Positions 18,087 to 27,788 of a stretch of 64,000 bases of DNA are shown piece after piece (position 1 is the stretch's first letter; each line of letters opens with the position of its first letter). This stretch comes from Aculops lycopersici (Eukaryota; Arthropoda; Arachnida; Trombidiformes; Eriophyidae), in NCBI GenBank assembly GCA_015350385.1, contig WNKI01000001.1, positions 2,509,178 to 2,573,177 of the forward strand, given 5' to 3'. Under the pieces are notes generated by a model that did not search any database, had not been told where the DNA came from, and was given only the letters and a program-made list of their open reading frames with translations. The position numbers and the translations under genes are program-made.

Positions 18087-21000
18087 ATGATTCAAAGAAT
18101 AACTGCCGAAAAGAATATAATGTACCCTGGGTTGCCCAATCACATCATTGAAGAGAGGCAAGATATTATATTTCGCAAGGTTCGTGGAATTTTGAATAAG
18201 ATCACACCGGAGACATTTGACAAACTAAGCAAGGAGTTGGTTAACGTTGGTCTCGATTCGCCAAGAACATTGAGAGGTGTGATATATCTTCTGTTTGACA
18301 AGGCATTGAAAGACTTAAAATACAGTTCATTGTATGCAAAATTATGTCAGATTTTAAGTGAAAAGGTACCCAATTTTGAGACAGAACCTGGGCCAAATAC
18401 ATTTTGTAAATTTCTTATCTCTAAGTGTGAGGACGAATTTGAGAGACGCCGTAAGGCGACTGAGGATTTTGATGGCAAAAATGAGCTCACCGACGAGGAG
18501 TATGAGCTCAAGGCTATTGCCAAGCTCAAAATGCTCGGTAATATCAAATTCATCTGTGAATTGGGAAAGAAACGACTATTACAGGAGGAGATACTACATG
18601 AATGTATCCGGGGATTGTTGTCTAAGAAAAAGGAACGTCCATTACAGGACCAGGCTCAAGACTTGGAATGTCTCTGTCAGATAATGAAAACGATTGGTAG
18701 CTTGTTAGATGGGCAAGCATCTAGGAATCTCATGAATCAATATTTTGAACGAATTGATATGTTCTCAAAAAAGCCTGAGCTACCTTCTAGGATTAGATTT
18801 ATGTTAAGGGATGTTATTGATTTGCGAAACAACAATTGGCGTCCAAGACCATTTCAACGCGAGGATACTGTCCCTCAGCCATTATCCAAACTTCGAGAGG
18901 AAGCTGGGTTCGATTTAAACACTGCAAACACAAGTATTGATAAACTAGGCAATAATAAGAATCTATTAGATCTATCCAAGTTACATGGAAGCAAACTATC
19001 TGCGCTGCTGTTAGACGATGATCCAGGCTTCACAACCTCGGCTGACTTTCATTGGGGTTCAACATCATTCATGCTGGAGGATCCTTCTTTCGATGTGTTC
19101 TGCAAATCCTCATCTACAAATTACAACAACAATAACAACAGTAGCAGTAATAGTTCGCCTTTGATAGGTAAACCTTCAATACCATCTAGTTTGGTAGCTG
19201 CCACCTTACCGACAACATCCAGTGCAAGTAATATTCTTGCAGGAAGACCTAATATTAACCAGGCGAGCCTACCGCATGCCAACTCATTCAGTTCCGCATC
19301 CACATTTCACAAGACTTTAAAGACACAACCATTTAATCAGCAACATCTGAACAACAATGAACCGCATCGGGGATTGGAGTATAGAGACTCATCATATCCG
19401 AATTCATCAATTAGGCATGCGCAAGAAAACATTAATAAGTACAATAGCAACAACACTTTAGCAACAAATAATCCAAATAATGCTAGGACCACCAATCAAA
19501 AGGTTTATCAACCTTTACAGGGAGAGAGAAGAATCTTTGGTGATGGCGTGGCTGTTATGAGCCCTCGGCAACAGAATCAATTGCATCAACATAAGCAGCC
19601 GTCACCAAAAGATAACCCCATAAATTTTAAGCAGCCTACGCAGAATCTAGGTAGACCTCAACAACATCAGCTACCTCCTCGATTAGATGGGAATCGCATG
19701 GGCTTCGAAGGTGACAAAAATCATCATCTGTCGAACAACCAGAGAAACCGTCCTGATCTGGGTGTGTTTCACCAGCAGCAAAAACTTCCTTCTAGCTTGG
19801 TCAACACGGCGATAGATCAGCATGTCAATAACGGACCCATAAGACGATTTGGAGCAGAAATCTACGGTGAACAGACCATGCAGCCTTCGCAACAGCAATA
19901 TCGTTCTACCGGAAAAACATCGCCAATACTAGCTTCAAGGCAAATCCCTCAGCAACAACCTCCACAAAGGATGGTATCTGGACGGATGCATGACAACGAT
20001 ATGCCTCCAACGCTCCACTCTGAGCCTCAGAGGCAACAAGTAGCCGATATGCTTGACAGAAGGCAGCCGGATCACCTTGCAAGAAGAGAGATTGATGTAC
20101 AGCAGCAATCTCATCCTCAAGTCCAGAATCAATTCCAGCATCAACAACCAAGGCAGCCTAAGTTTGCTGGGGGCCAGAATTACAGACTCCCCGGTCGAGG
20201 TGGTGGTCGTCAACCTTTTGGACAGTTTCGAGACCAGGGTCCTGGTTTCGACAGGATGCAAGATCAACTACCAGAGTCAGATCTGAATATGAATTGGCGG
20301 GACAAGAAGCCCGAGATTGTTGGCGGTGCCAAGCCACCTGTTTCACCTTTATCCTCAGCATCGTCATCTACAAGCACAAATCGTCATGCATCCAATGCGT
20401 CAAAGGTTTTGAATCCAACCACACGATCAGTGGAAACGACACGAATCTCTCAGGTTACAGTAAAGTCACAATCTGTCATGGATGAATTCAATAGATTTGG
20501 TGATCCAACCCAATCCAGAGTTCGATCCGAAGACGCCAAACAACCGATGAGACCAATAGGAACTGAGACTAGCTTCGGTAGAAGACCCTTTGTCCCAAGG
20601 ACAAGCTATGATGGTCCAGGTCGATACAACGGCAACATTGCTGTCAACAATGATAAAAGTAACAACGTACCACTTCCTCTTGAAAAAGATAATAATGCAC
20701 CAAGAAACTATCGAGGATCTCAGTCTCAATCGATTACCTCGCAACAGCAGCAACATAATCAACTTGAACAAAATCAAGGCATGAATGTTGCTGGAAATAA
20801 CCAAAATAGAGGAGAATATCGTCGTGAGGGTCACCAGCCACCACCTTTGACACCTAGGCAACCATTCCAGGCACCACCTAGATTTTCATCCGAAACCAAG
20901 CAATCTCATCAAATGAATCGTGACATAGCTAACGTATCACTAAAACCAACAGAAGTAAACTTGCAACCGACTCCAATAGCACTACCTGGTAGAGTATTGG

Positions 21001-22778
21001 ATGATAATATACCTTTTAATGAGACGAATTTGAGAAACACCAACAACCAAAATCTACCTGCAAGAGACAACACCAATATGGAATCCGGACCCAGATATAA
21101 TCGTAGAGAGCCACGAAGGTTTGGATCAGGATTCCAGGAACCACACGATCGACATCAGGATGCTGGAACCAGACGCGGCGACTACAATAGGGATCGTTTC
21201 GAAGATCGCAACCGTCAAAGAATGCATAAAGATCATAACTCAGATTCGGTGGGTCAAAATCTTGCCGACCATGAGCGAGTTTCCAATTGGCGAAAGGAGT
21301 CTGGTCACCAAAGTGCATCGAATACCTCAGACTCTTTAGCAACCCAAACTTTGGCCCCCTTGTTGGCTGCAAAGACGGCGCCTCTTTTGAAACCAAGCGA
21401 AACCAACTTCTCGCTTAGACCCTCGCACAACCTTACTGGACGCACTCCTCTGAGTGCCAACATTGCACCAAACCAAACAACTGTCAAGCAACCTGATCCC
21501 ACAATTGAAGATATCTCCAAGCAACCAGATCAGAAATCTTCAAAGCCTACCCCTGAAGTCAATAGCCAAGGATCTGCTGATCAAGACAAGAGTGCAGCGA
21601 GGAATTTTCATGTCAACAAGTTCATATCAGTGTTGTCTGAGTACTCTAGCGATTCGCCACCAAATGCTAGCAAGGCGGCTGCCAAGATCAAGGAACTGAA
21701 GATATCCAAAAGCTACCAACATGAGTGCTTGGTATGTGCAATGAAGCAATCAATCACCAAGACGGAAGCTGATCGCAACCTAGTGGAGAAGTTATTTGTT
21801 CAACTGATGCCAAACATCTTTGAAACATCAACTTTAGTCAACGCATTTAAGGTTGTCTTCGAACAGCTCAAGACTCTTGAAGTTGAAACTCCCAAAGTCA
21901 AGTCTCTCGTCGCAGGATTCGTCAGTCAAGCTATTCTAGACAACTTATTGAGCTTGGAAGATCTGGGTAACGTCTTGCATGGTGGCAAGCATCATCCATT
22001 GTTCCTATTGGTGTTGCAAAAGTTAGAGAAGGCGGCTGGGCAAGCTTGGTTGAGCGAAAAGTTTATAGCCTCCAAGATAAATCTAATGGATATGTTACCT
22101 GAGGTGGATAGAACAAAGGATAGGCTGGCGACTGCACTAAACGATCGTTGCTTAGGTTTCCTGGATCCAATGCTGACAGTTGAGCCAGATTTGTGGCGAC
22201 AAATGAAGGAGCGAGATGCTGCACCGGCAGCCGTGTATCGTTGGATCAAGGAAAATGTTGACCAGAGTGTACAGGACTCGCCAACTTTTGCCCATGTCTT
22301 AATGTCGTGTCTCCTAAAATATATACACACTGTTGCAAGGGAGAAAGCAAAGGCGACAGATACTCAACCGAAATTGGAACCAGAACATCAACCAGATGAT
22401 AGTCCTGCCGCGGATAAATCAACTCCAACAAATAGCAGTGGCAACTCATCAGGTAACATTACTAATGATGTCGAGAAGGAAATGTTGACAAAATACCAGC
22501 AAGTTTTACAGTTGCTTCTAAAGGACAAGCAAATGCAGCTTAACACCCTATACTCTTTGCAAACTTTCTATCACGGGTTAAATTTTCCCAAAGGATCTCT
22601 GGTTAGATGGTTCCATATGCTCTATGATATGAACATAGTGGACGAGGAAGTGTTTTTCATTTGGAAAGAGGAGCTCAACGACGAGTTTCCTGGAAAAGGC
22701 CAAGCTTTGTTTCAGGTAAACTTTTGGCTAAACTTGTTAGCGGAGGCTGAATCTGAGGAGGAGGATGACGACGAGTAG
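18087..22778 (+). CDS. eIF4G2: NAT1/DAP5, eIF4G2-type translation factor
   Basis: A 1563-residue homologue of eIF4G2 (NAT1, p97, DAP5), which binds eIF4A and eIF3 but not the cap-binding protein and drives non-canonical initiation. MIF4G domain at about 25-265 (IFRKVRGILNKITPETFDKL, KMLGNIKFICELGKK, DLECLCQIMKTIGSLLDG). A very long Gln/Asn/Pro-rich disordered middle (about 300-1165) contains poly-Gln and RG-rich parts. MA3 domain from about 1170 (FHVNKFISVL, HHPLFLLVLQKLEKA) and a W2 domain ending in an acidic tail (DEFPGKGQALFQVNFWLNLL). Human eIF4G2 is 907 residues, so the expansion is all in the middle. An in-frame TAG six bases upstream fixes the frame; ATG 18087 or 18120 (MYPGLPNH) could start. 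A poly(A) signal is at 22916-22921. Confidence 0.95.
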   Translation: MIQRITAEKNIMYPGLPNHIIEERQDIIFRKVRGILNKITPETFDKLSKELVNVGLDSPRTLRGVIYLLFDKALKDLKYSSLYAKLCQILSEKVPNFETEPGPNTFCKFLISKCEDEFERRRKATEDFDGKNELTDEEYELKAIAKLKMLGNIKFICELGKKRLLQEEILHECIRGLLSKKKERPLQDQAQDLECLCQIMKTIGSLLDGQASRNLMNQYFERIDMFSKKPELPSRIRFMLRDVIDLRNNNWRPRPFQREDTVPQPLSKLREEAGFDLNTANTSIDKLGNNKNLLDLSKLHGSKLSALLLDDDPGFTTSADFHWGSTSFMLEDPSFDVFCKSSSTNYNNNNNSSSNSSPLIGKPSIPSSLVAATLPTTSSASNILAGRPNINQASLPHANSFSSASTFHKTLKTQPFNQQHLNNNEPHRGLEYRDSSYPNSSIRHAQENINKYNSNNTLATNNPNNARTTNQKVYQPLQGERRIFGDGVAVMSPRQQNQLHQHKQPSPKDNPINFKQPTQNLGRPQQHQLPPRLDGNRMGFEGDKNHHLSNNQRNRPDLGVFHQQQKLPSSLVNTAIDQHVNNGPIRRFGAEIYGEQTMQPSQQQYRSTGKTSPILASRQIPQQQPPQRMVSGRMHDNDMPPTLHSEPQRQQVADMLDRRQPDHLARREIDVQQQSHPQVQNQFQHQQPRQPKFAGGQNYRLPGRGGGRQPFGQFRDQGPGFDRMQDQLPESDLNMNWRDKKPEIVGGAKPPVSPLSSASSSTSTNRHASNASKVLNPTTRSVETTRISQVTVKSQSVMDEFNRFGDPTQSRVRSEDAKQPMRPIGTETSFGRRPFVPRTSYDGPGRYNGNIAVNNDKSNNVPLPLEKDNNAPRNYRGSQSQSITSQQQQHNQLEQNQGMNVAGNNQNRGEYRREGHQPPPLTPRQPFQAPPRFSSETKQSHQMNRDIANVSLKPTEVNLQPTPIALPGRVLDDNIPFNETNLRNTNNQNLPARDNTNMESGPRYNRREPRRFGSGFQEPHDRHQDAGTRRGDYNRDRFEDRNRQRMHKDHNSDSVGQNLADHERVSNWRKESGHQSASNTSDSLATQTLAPLLAAKTAPLLKPSETNFSLRPSHNLTGRTPLSANIAPNQTTVKQPDPTIEDISKQPDQKSSKPTPEVNSQGSADQDKSAARNFHVNKFISVLSEYSSDSPPNASKAAAKIKELKISKSYQHECLVCAMKQSITKTEADRNLVEKLFVQLMPNIFETSTLVNAFKVVFEQLKTLEVETPKVKSLVAGFVSQAILDNLLSLEDLGNVLHGGKHHPLFLLVLQKLEKAAGQAWLSEKFIASKINLMDMLPEVDRTKDRLATALNDRCLGFLDPMLTVEPDLWRQMKERDAAPAAVYRWIKENVDQSVQDSPTFAHVLMSCLLKYIHTVAREKAKATDTQPKLEPEHQPDDSPAADKSTPTNSSGNSSGNITNDVEKEMLTKYQQVLQLLLKDKQMQLNTLYSLQTFYHGLNFPKGSLVRWFHMLYDMNIVDEEVFFIWKEELNDEFPGKGQALFQVNFWLNLLAEAESEEEDDDE

Positions 22779-22804
22779 TCTTATTTAGTAGTTTTGTGTG
22801 ATAT

Positions 22805-22880
22805 AATATGCATATAAATATATACATACATACATATATAGATATATAGATATATAGATATATAGATATACATATAAGTA
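22805..22880. repeat. AT-rich tandem repeat in the NAT1 3' UTR
   Basis: A period-8 repeat of GATATATA (about four copies, 22841-22870) flanked by ATAC/CATA repeats, between the NAT1 stop codon and its poly(A) signal. Confidence 0.8.
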
Positions 22881-23076
22881 TAATAGACAAAAACGAAAAG
22901 AAGAGAAGACTTAATAATAAATAGGTGATTTCACGTTCATCATGAATAATCTTAACATTTACGGAGCTAGCGACATTGAGTTGACAGTTTAGTGCACTTG
23001 AACTTGAACCGTCATATGATAGTCATTCGGCTTGCTGTTCATTTAATAACGCAACATATCACATCTCATGACAGTA

Positions 23077-23382
23077 TCACATCAACTTCAATTTCTCAAT
23101 GGTTTGCGAAGTGAGTGAAGATCTCTCATTTGCTGCCCTTTGCCTGGCCTCAACCAAAGTCTTCTCAATGCTCCTGTATAACTCCCTCAAATTACTCGCT
23201 GCTTGCTCGGCGATAGGTACATTCACCAGTTGAGCATTAAACGATCTTAACTGGCTGTCCAATTGATTGGCAAGTTGATCAATCTCTGCATTCTCAGCCA
23301 ACGCAACCTTCGGCTGATTTACGATCATGATCACGGCAAGCAGTGCGCCCACTAGGATCCATTTTTGGTCAAGAGAAATCAT
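23077..23382 (-). CDS. Small secreted helical protein, unknown
   Basis: A 101-residue protein from ATG 23382. It has a charged start, a hydrophobic core (WILVGALLAVIMIVNQ) and an Ala-x-Ala cleavage site (KVALA|EN), so it is probably secreted. The mature part of about 70 residues is one long amphipathic helical stretch without cysteines (EIDQLANQLDSQLRSFNAQL, SNLRELYRSIEKTLVEARQR), suggesting a coiled coil or small helical bundle. I recognise no family. Codon use and composition look like a real gene, not chance. It is convergent with NAT1, which ends about 300 bp away. Confidence 0.6.
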   Translation of the reverse strand: MISLDQKWILVGALLAVIMIVNQPKVALAENAEIDQLANQLDSQLRSFNAQLVNVPIAEQAASNLRELYRSIEKTLVEARQRAANERSSLTSQTIEKLKLM

Positions 23383-23890
23383 CCTGTTATGTTATGAGCC
23401 ACCGCTAATGAGCTAGGCACTTAAAATGGCTGAATCCAAGGTTTGTAATATCAAACAAGAAGCTGTTGATATTCAATTTGAATGTTTTTTCCCTTTCTCG
23501 ATTGTTCCACTGAATGTTTAGCAGTGATATGTGCATGAGTGTGTAACGTTTCTATCGCTTTGTCCGACCAAACGAAAGATGCCAACTCAAGGTCTAACTG
23601 TTTTAATGTTTGGGCGAGCCGCCATAGAGAGTCGCTTCGCTTTTCGAGTGGGCGAGCTAGTACAGGTAAGGAACTAAAAATAGCATTTAGTTTAGTAGAC
23701 ATAGTATTCAGGTGTTTGATCGCCCAACTTGTGCGCGAGTGTGAGTGTTTCTATCTCAAAGCGCGGTTTGATATGAGAAACAAGCTCCATGAACCTGGGC
23801 TATGTGCACGTAGCCCAGATAGTGCGAGCCGAATGCTCACACTGCTCGCATGATGATATAACCACTGGCTTAAGATATTGTGTTAGTTAA
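23383..23890. other. Intergenic between two minus-strand genes
   Basis: Holds the promoter of the small secreted protein. The only structure noticed is a near-perfect palindrome at 23795-23818. The poly(A) signal of the next gene follows at 23891. Confidence 0.45.
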
Positions 23891-23896
23891 TTTATT
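23891..23896 (-). terminator. Poly(A) signal of the 1248-residue gene
   Basis: AATAAA on the minus strand, about 150 bp beyond the stop codon at 24042. Confidence 0.5.
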
Positions 23897-24041
23897 AATA
23901 ATCTTATTTTATGACACATGATAACGATACCTTACAAACAAACATGACTCCTCATTAAGGCGAAAAAATTTGAAAAAAAGCTGCGCCAAATTATTAACAT
24001 AATTAAGAGTAAGTATTAAGCTATGTAGTGATGTAACAGGT

Positions 24042-27000
24042 TCAGATCTTGGACGAAACCCTGTTCTTGAGCTTGGCAAACCAATTGATCTTGGCATCCT
24101 TGGGCACCGAGTAGCGGCGCTTGAATTTGTACGAGTCCATCTCGCTGGCCAACTGGCCAACACCGTCCATATCCTCGCCATCGTCGCCCAGGTGACTGCC
24201 GCCCGGTCCAACAACATTCATCCTTGAGGACCTGCGACTAATTCCACCCCTTGGTTTAACTAGAGTTCTAAGCATCGACGACGACTCGCTATCGCTTCCA
24301 TTACGCGAACTACTCTTTCGCAGGCGATCCTGAGACGAGCTCATCTTACGCGCCGACCTCACCGACCTCGTGCTCTTGCGCAGCTGGTTGCTAGCCAACT
24401 TGTTGGCCAAGGACGACGATGCCAGCTCGCAGTCGCTTGTTGCTTGCGATCCAGGTTTTGCTTGTGGAATGTACATAACAACTGGCGACCTGGTGTGTGC
24501 ATTCTCATATCGGCCATGAAGACGACTAACCAAACTCATTGAGGAGCCGCCGACTTCACTACCTGAGTTTGAACCGGGCGTCCGGCGACGGCCACCTGTT
24601 AGCGGCATCGTGGGCCGACTCAACGATTGCTGGCTCATCGCTCGGCCTGCAATTTGAACTGGCCTGGCTGTTGAATTCAGGTGCTGGCCACCTGATGATG
24701 CAACATGACGCGACAACATGTCGTTGCTGCGGCGGAGATTTGTACTTGGCACACCCAAGCAAGAGGCAGCACCGGATTGGGTTTTATGGTGGGCGTTGGT
24801 GTGATGACGATGTTGCTGCTGTTGGTGGTGGTGTGAGTAGCGACCCAGTGAAGGGCGATGAGAGGTCGCATTGTAGCTATCAATTGAATGTGTCTCAGGT
24901 AAGCCAATTTCGTTTATCCTATGTTGGGAATCGTAGTCCAGTTGACTGGAATCCAAAAATTGCTGCTGTCTTCGCGCTCTAACATTCTCATCCACAATTG
25001 ATGATTCGGAACTTGAATCGTAAACATAAGCATCATCCTGTTGTTGAGCTGCCACCTGTTGTTGTCTTCCCATCCGCTGGCCTTGGTATCTAGTTTCGCC
25101 GTGATCGCTCACCTGGTTGACGTCTCTCATACTGTAGGACCTGAGGGGCTTTTGTTGCTGTTGTATGATCGGGTTTCCAGCATTAGATTGTAGCATCCTA
25201 GGCGACGAATTCTCAACACTTGGATTGGCCCAGGTGCGAGTGGACGGCGACTCACTATCTTCGCTTTCGTGTTGATGATGCTGCTTTGGGTGTCTAATTT
25301 GACCAAGCGGTCTCTTGGATTTGTACATTTGACCTTGACTTGTCAACGATTGTGGCTGAGCCGTATCGTCTACCATCCTCTGTTGTTGTTGCTGTTGAGG
25401 TTGTCTGCTTGAGTCTAACCTAGTATTCCCGTTCACTGACTCAACAAGTGGCGTCGTGTAAACTGGATCTTGATCGTCCTGCGATTCATGCTGCTGTTGT
25501 TGGCGATGATTGAATTTCATGCCTCCATTTCGACTCAACCGACTCATATGACGCATGCTGGTTGATCGCATCACATCAGCTCCCGATGGTGCGTCTGATA
25601 ACTGTGAAGGCATCACCTTGGATGATGATAAATTCGATGGCTTGAGAGTGGAGGACGAACGCCGATGAGTTCCGCTGTCCATCAGACCCGAGAATGCTTG
25701 ACTATGAGCTCGATCATCGCGCGATAGAGCGCAATACTCATGGCCTAGCTTATCTGGTCCCCCTATGATTGGTTTTCTCCGCTGGTTGTAATGATGATGA
25801 TGATGATGATGACGCAAAGAGCCGGGCTTACAGGCGAGCGATTGGTGACGTTGGATTGGTCTTGAGCCAATCGTAGCAGATTCACTCAATGAAATCTCAT
25901 CGCCTGTATAGCAGGTGGACACAACATCCGGTTGCTGACTCTCTACTTCACCAACCTCGTCGTTTCGCGGAATGTTGCTCTGTCTTAACGGTTGTCTTCT
26001 CTCATCGTCTTCACCATTTAAATCAACACCCATTGGTAACTGTCTATATGATACTCTTTGCAACGTAGAAGCCTCCTCCGTGTCCGAGTATTTTCTCATA
26101 AACTCATTGGCCTCACTCATGGATTTGACTGGTCGAGATGAGCTCCTCGTTCTTGTTAGTGTTGTACTCACTTCCGGTGACATAGGCTGGCACTTGAAAC
26201 ACTCTACTTGTATCTCTTCATTGCGTGGCACCTTAAATCTGTCAGAACCTTGTCGGTGCTTAGAATTATTGTTTATGTTATTCCTCCTCTTCTCATTCTT
26301 GCCATAGTCACTCTCACAATCTGAATGAACATTATCCTCTCTGTCAACGCTCAAATCGGGCGCCGGGGTTCGCGATCTCGGCAAAATCTGGTGGCTAACA
26401 GCTCGAGTTCTCATCATACTTGGCGATGGCGATCGTGAGTCTCTCCCGCCAACGTCTCCGTGGTAACGGCTACGCAGTGCCCCATTACGACGTCCACGAC
26501 CTGAGGATGCGGCATCGTCGTAGTCGTCGGCGCCACTTGACTCACCCCCTCTACTTGGCGACCCCTCGTCGCGCAATCTCGATGTGGACACATAGGATAA
26601 AGCAGTCTTCGGTCGACGAGCTAGCGAAGCAATCCGACTGTTGCTCCGGTCAACCCTGAGACCTCCGTGCTTTTGTAACAATCTAACTGGTTCTCTATTG
26701 TCAACACTTGTATCGTCGTTGTTATAATCGTCATCCTGGCTACGGTTACGATATAACCGCGAGTCACCATCTTCGTCGTCATTGTTGTCTGGCTCCACTT
26801 CCCTTTCATCATAATCTCGACGATGCAAATTCATGGCGCCCATTGGTTTCCTCATGCTAATGTGCGTTAATTTTTGCATATTGTCACCTCCAACCTCTCG
26901 ACCGCCGTCCAAACTTGGCGCCGACGAGCTCAACTCGCTCATCGAAGTCGGACCCTCAGCGTGATCTTGGTTGCTCGTTAAATTGCGTCTAAGTAGAGTA

Positions 27001-27788
27001 CCTGTTGTTTGAGTTGGCGCCACATTACGACTTGACATCGAGCGCCTCAATCTTCTTCGAGCCTCCAAAGTTTCGGGACTCAACTTGTAGAAACCATATC
27101 GAGTGCTGCTGATTGACGAAACTTGCATTGAGCCATCAAAAACTCCCTCACTATTTTTGGCCGAGGAGAGCTTCAAATCGCATTGGACTGCAATGGTTCT
27201 CGATGGAATGGCCTCCTCGTTTTGTGCATCGGCTGCGCCATTTGAAGAACCCGAAGAGGAGGAGGACAACAAATCGGCGGCGCGATTATCGATGCCACTG
27301 CTCAGGGACACGGAATCACTTGTTGAAGTTGATTTGGATTGCATCTTAGTGGCAATTTGATTGTCATGTCGCCGGTGCGAGAGGAGCAACTCATCGCCAT
27401 CGCCACTTGAGGCCGAGCGCGAGTTATTTTCGCTAAGAATCTCGGAACTGGAGCTAGTGAGGCTCCTGCGATCGTAGTCACCAGTAATTCTAGTTTTTAC
27501 TAGTGATGACGTGGTACGATGATTGTTATTATTATTACTATTAGTATAGCTTCCCTTTAGGGTGCTGGTCTTGTGATTGTTATTGTTATTAAAAATTTCA
27601 TTATACGCAGTAGAGTTGCTGGTTCGCGCAGGTAAAGTCTTGGTGCTGTACGAACTTCCGTTGTTTTGAGAGCAGATTATCTTAGTTGGTTGATGCTGCT
27701 GCTTGATTCCGTCTAAAAGCATTCGAACCGCTTCCTCATGTTCCTTCGGCGGATACTTGGTTCTGTATCTCTCCGTTATATCTGCCAT
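24042..27788 (-). CDS. Large intrinsically disordered protein, unknown
   Basis: A single open frame of 1248 codons from ATG 27788 (MADITERYR); just upstream there is an in-frame TGA, so this start is firm unless an exon precedes it. I do not recognise the family. A short N-terminal helical segment (KYPPKEHEEAVRMLLDGIKQ, residues 9-28) and a basic/aromatic C-terminus (YKFKRRYSVPKDAKINWFAK) look structured and are likely conserved. Between them lie more than 1100 residues rich in Ser, Arg, Gln, Asn and Asp, with poly-Gln, a poly-His run and many RS/SR and RRxS sites. No membrane helix or signal peptide. The length of the frame and its consistent composition argue strongly for a real gene; a cytoplasmic or nuclear scaffold is only a guess. 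Confidence 0.8.
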   Translation of the reverse strand: MADITERYRTKYPPKEHEEAVRMLLDGIKQQHQPTKIICSQNNGSSYSTKTLPARTSNSTAYNEIFNNNNNHKTSTLKGSYTNSNNNNNHRTTSSLVKTRITGDYDRRSLTSSSSEILSENNSRSASSGDGDELLLSHRRHDNQIATKMQSKSTSTSDSVSLSSGIDNRAADLLSSSSSGSSNGAADAQNEEAIPSRTIAVQCDLKLSSAKNSEGVFDGSMQVSSISSTRYGFYKLSPETLEARRRLRRSMSSRNVAPTQTTGTLLRRNLTSNQDHAEGPTSMSELSSSAPSLDGGREVGGDNMQKLTHISMRKPMGAMNLHRRDYDEREVEPDNNDDEDGDSRLYRNRSQDDDYNNDDTSVDNREPVRLLQKHGGLRVDRSNSRIASLARRPKTALSYVSTSRLRDEGSPSRGGESSGADDYDDAASSGRGRRNGALRSRYHGDVGGRDSRSPSPSMMRTRAVSHQILPRSRTPAPDLSVDREDNVHSDCESDYGKNEKRRNNINNNSKHRQGSDRFKVPRNEEIQVECFKCQPMSPEVSTTLTRTRSSSRPVKSMSEANEFMRKYSDTEEASTLQRVSYRQLPMGVDLNGEDDERRQPLRQSNIPRNDEVGEVESQQPDVVSTCYTGDEISLSESATIGSRPIQRHQSLACKPGSLRHHHHHHHYNQRRKPIIGGPDKLGHEYCALSRDDRAHSQAFSGLMDSGTHRRSSSTLKPSNLSSSKVMPSQLSDAPSGADVMRSTSMRHMSRLSRNGGMKFNHRQQQQHESQDDQDPVYTTPLVESVNGNTRLDSSRQPQQQQQQRMVDDTAQPQSLTSQGQMYKSKRPLGQIRHPKQHHQHESEDSESPSTRTWANPSVENSSPRMLQSNAGNPIIQQQQKPLRSYSMRDVNQVSDHGETRYQGQRMGRQQQVAAQQQDDAYVYDSSSESSIVDENVRARRQQQFLDSSQLDYDSQHRINEIGLPETHSIDSYNATSHRPSLGRYSHHHQQQQHRHHTNAHHKTQSGAASCLGVPSTNLRRSNDMLSRHVASSGGQHLNSTARPVQIAGRAMSQQSLSRPTMPLTGGRRRTPGSNSGSEVGGSSMSLVSRLHGRYENAHTRSPVVMYIPQAKPGSQATSDCELASSSLANKLASNQLRKSTRSVRSARKMSSSQDRLRKSSSRNGSDSESSSMLRTLVKPRGGISRRSSRMNVVGPGGSHLGDDGEDMDGVGQLASEMDSYKFKRRYSVPKDAKINWFAKLKNRVSSKI

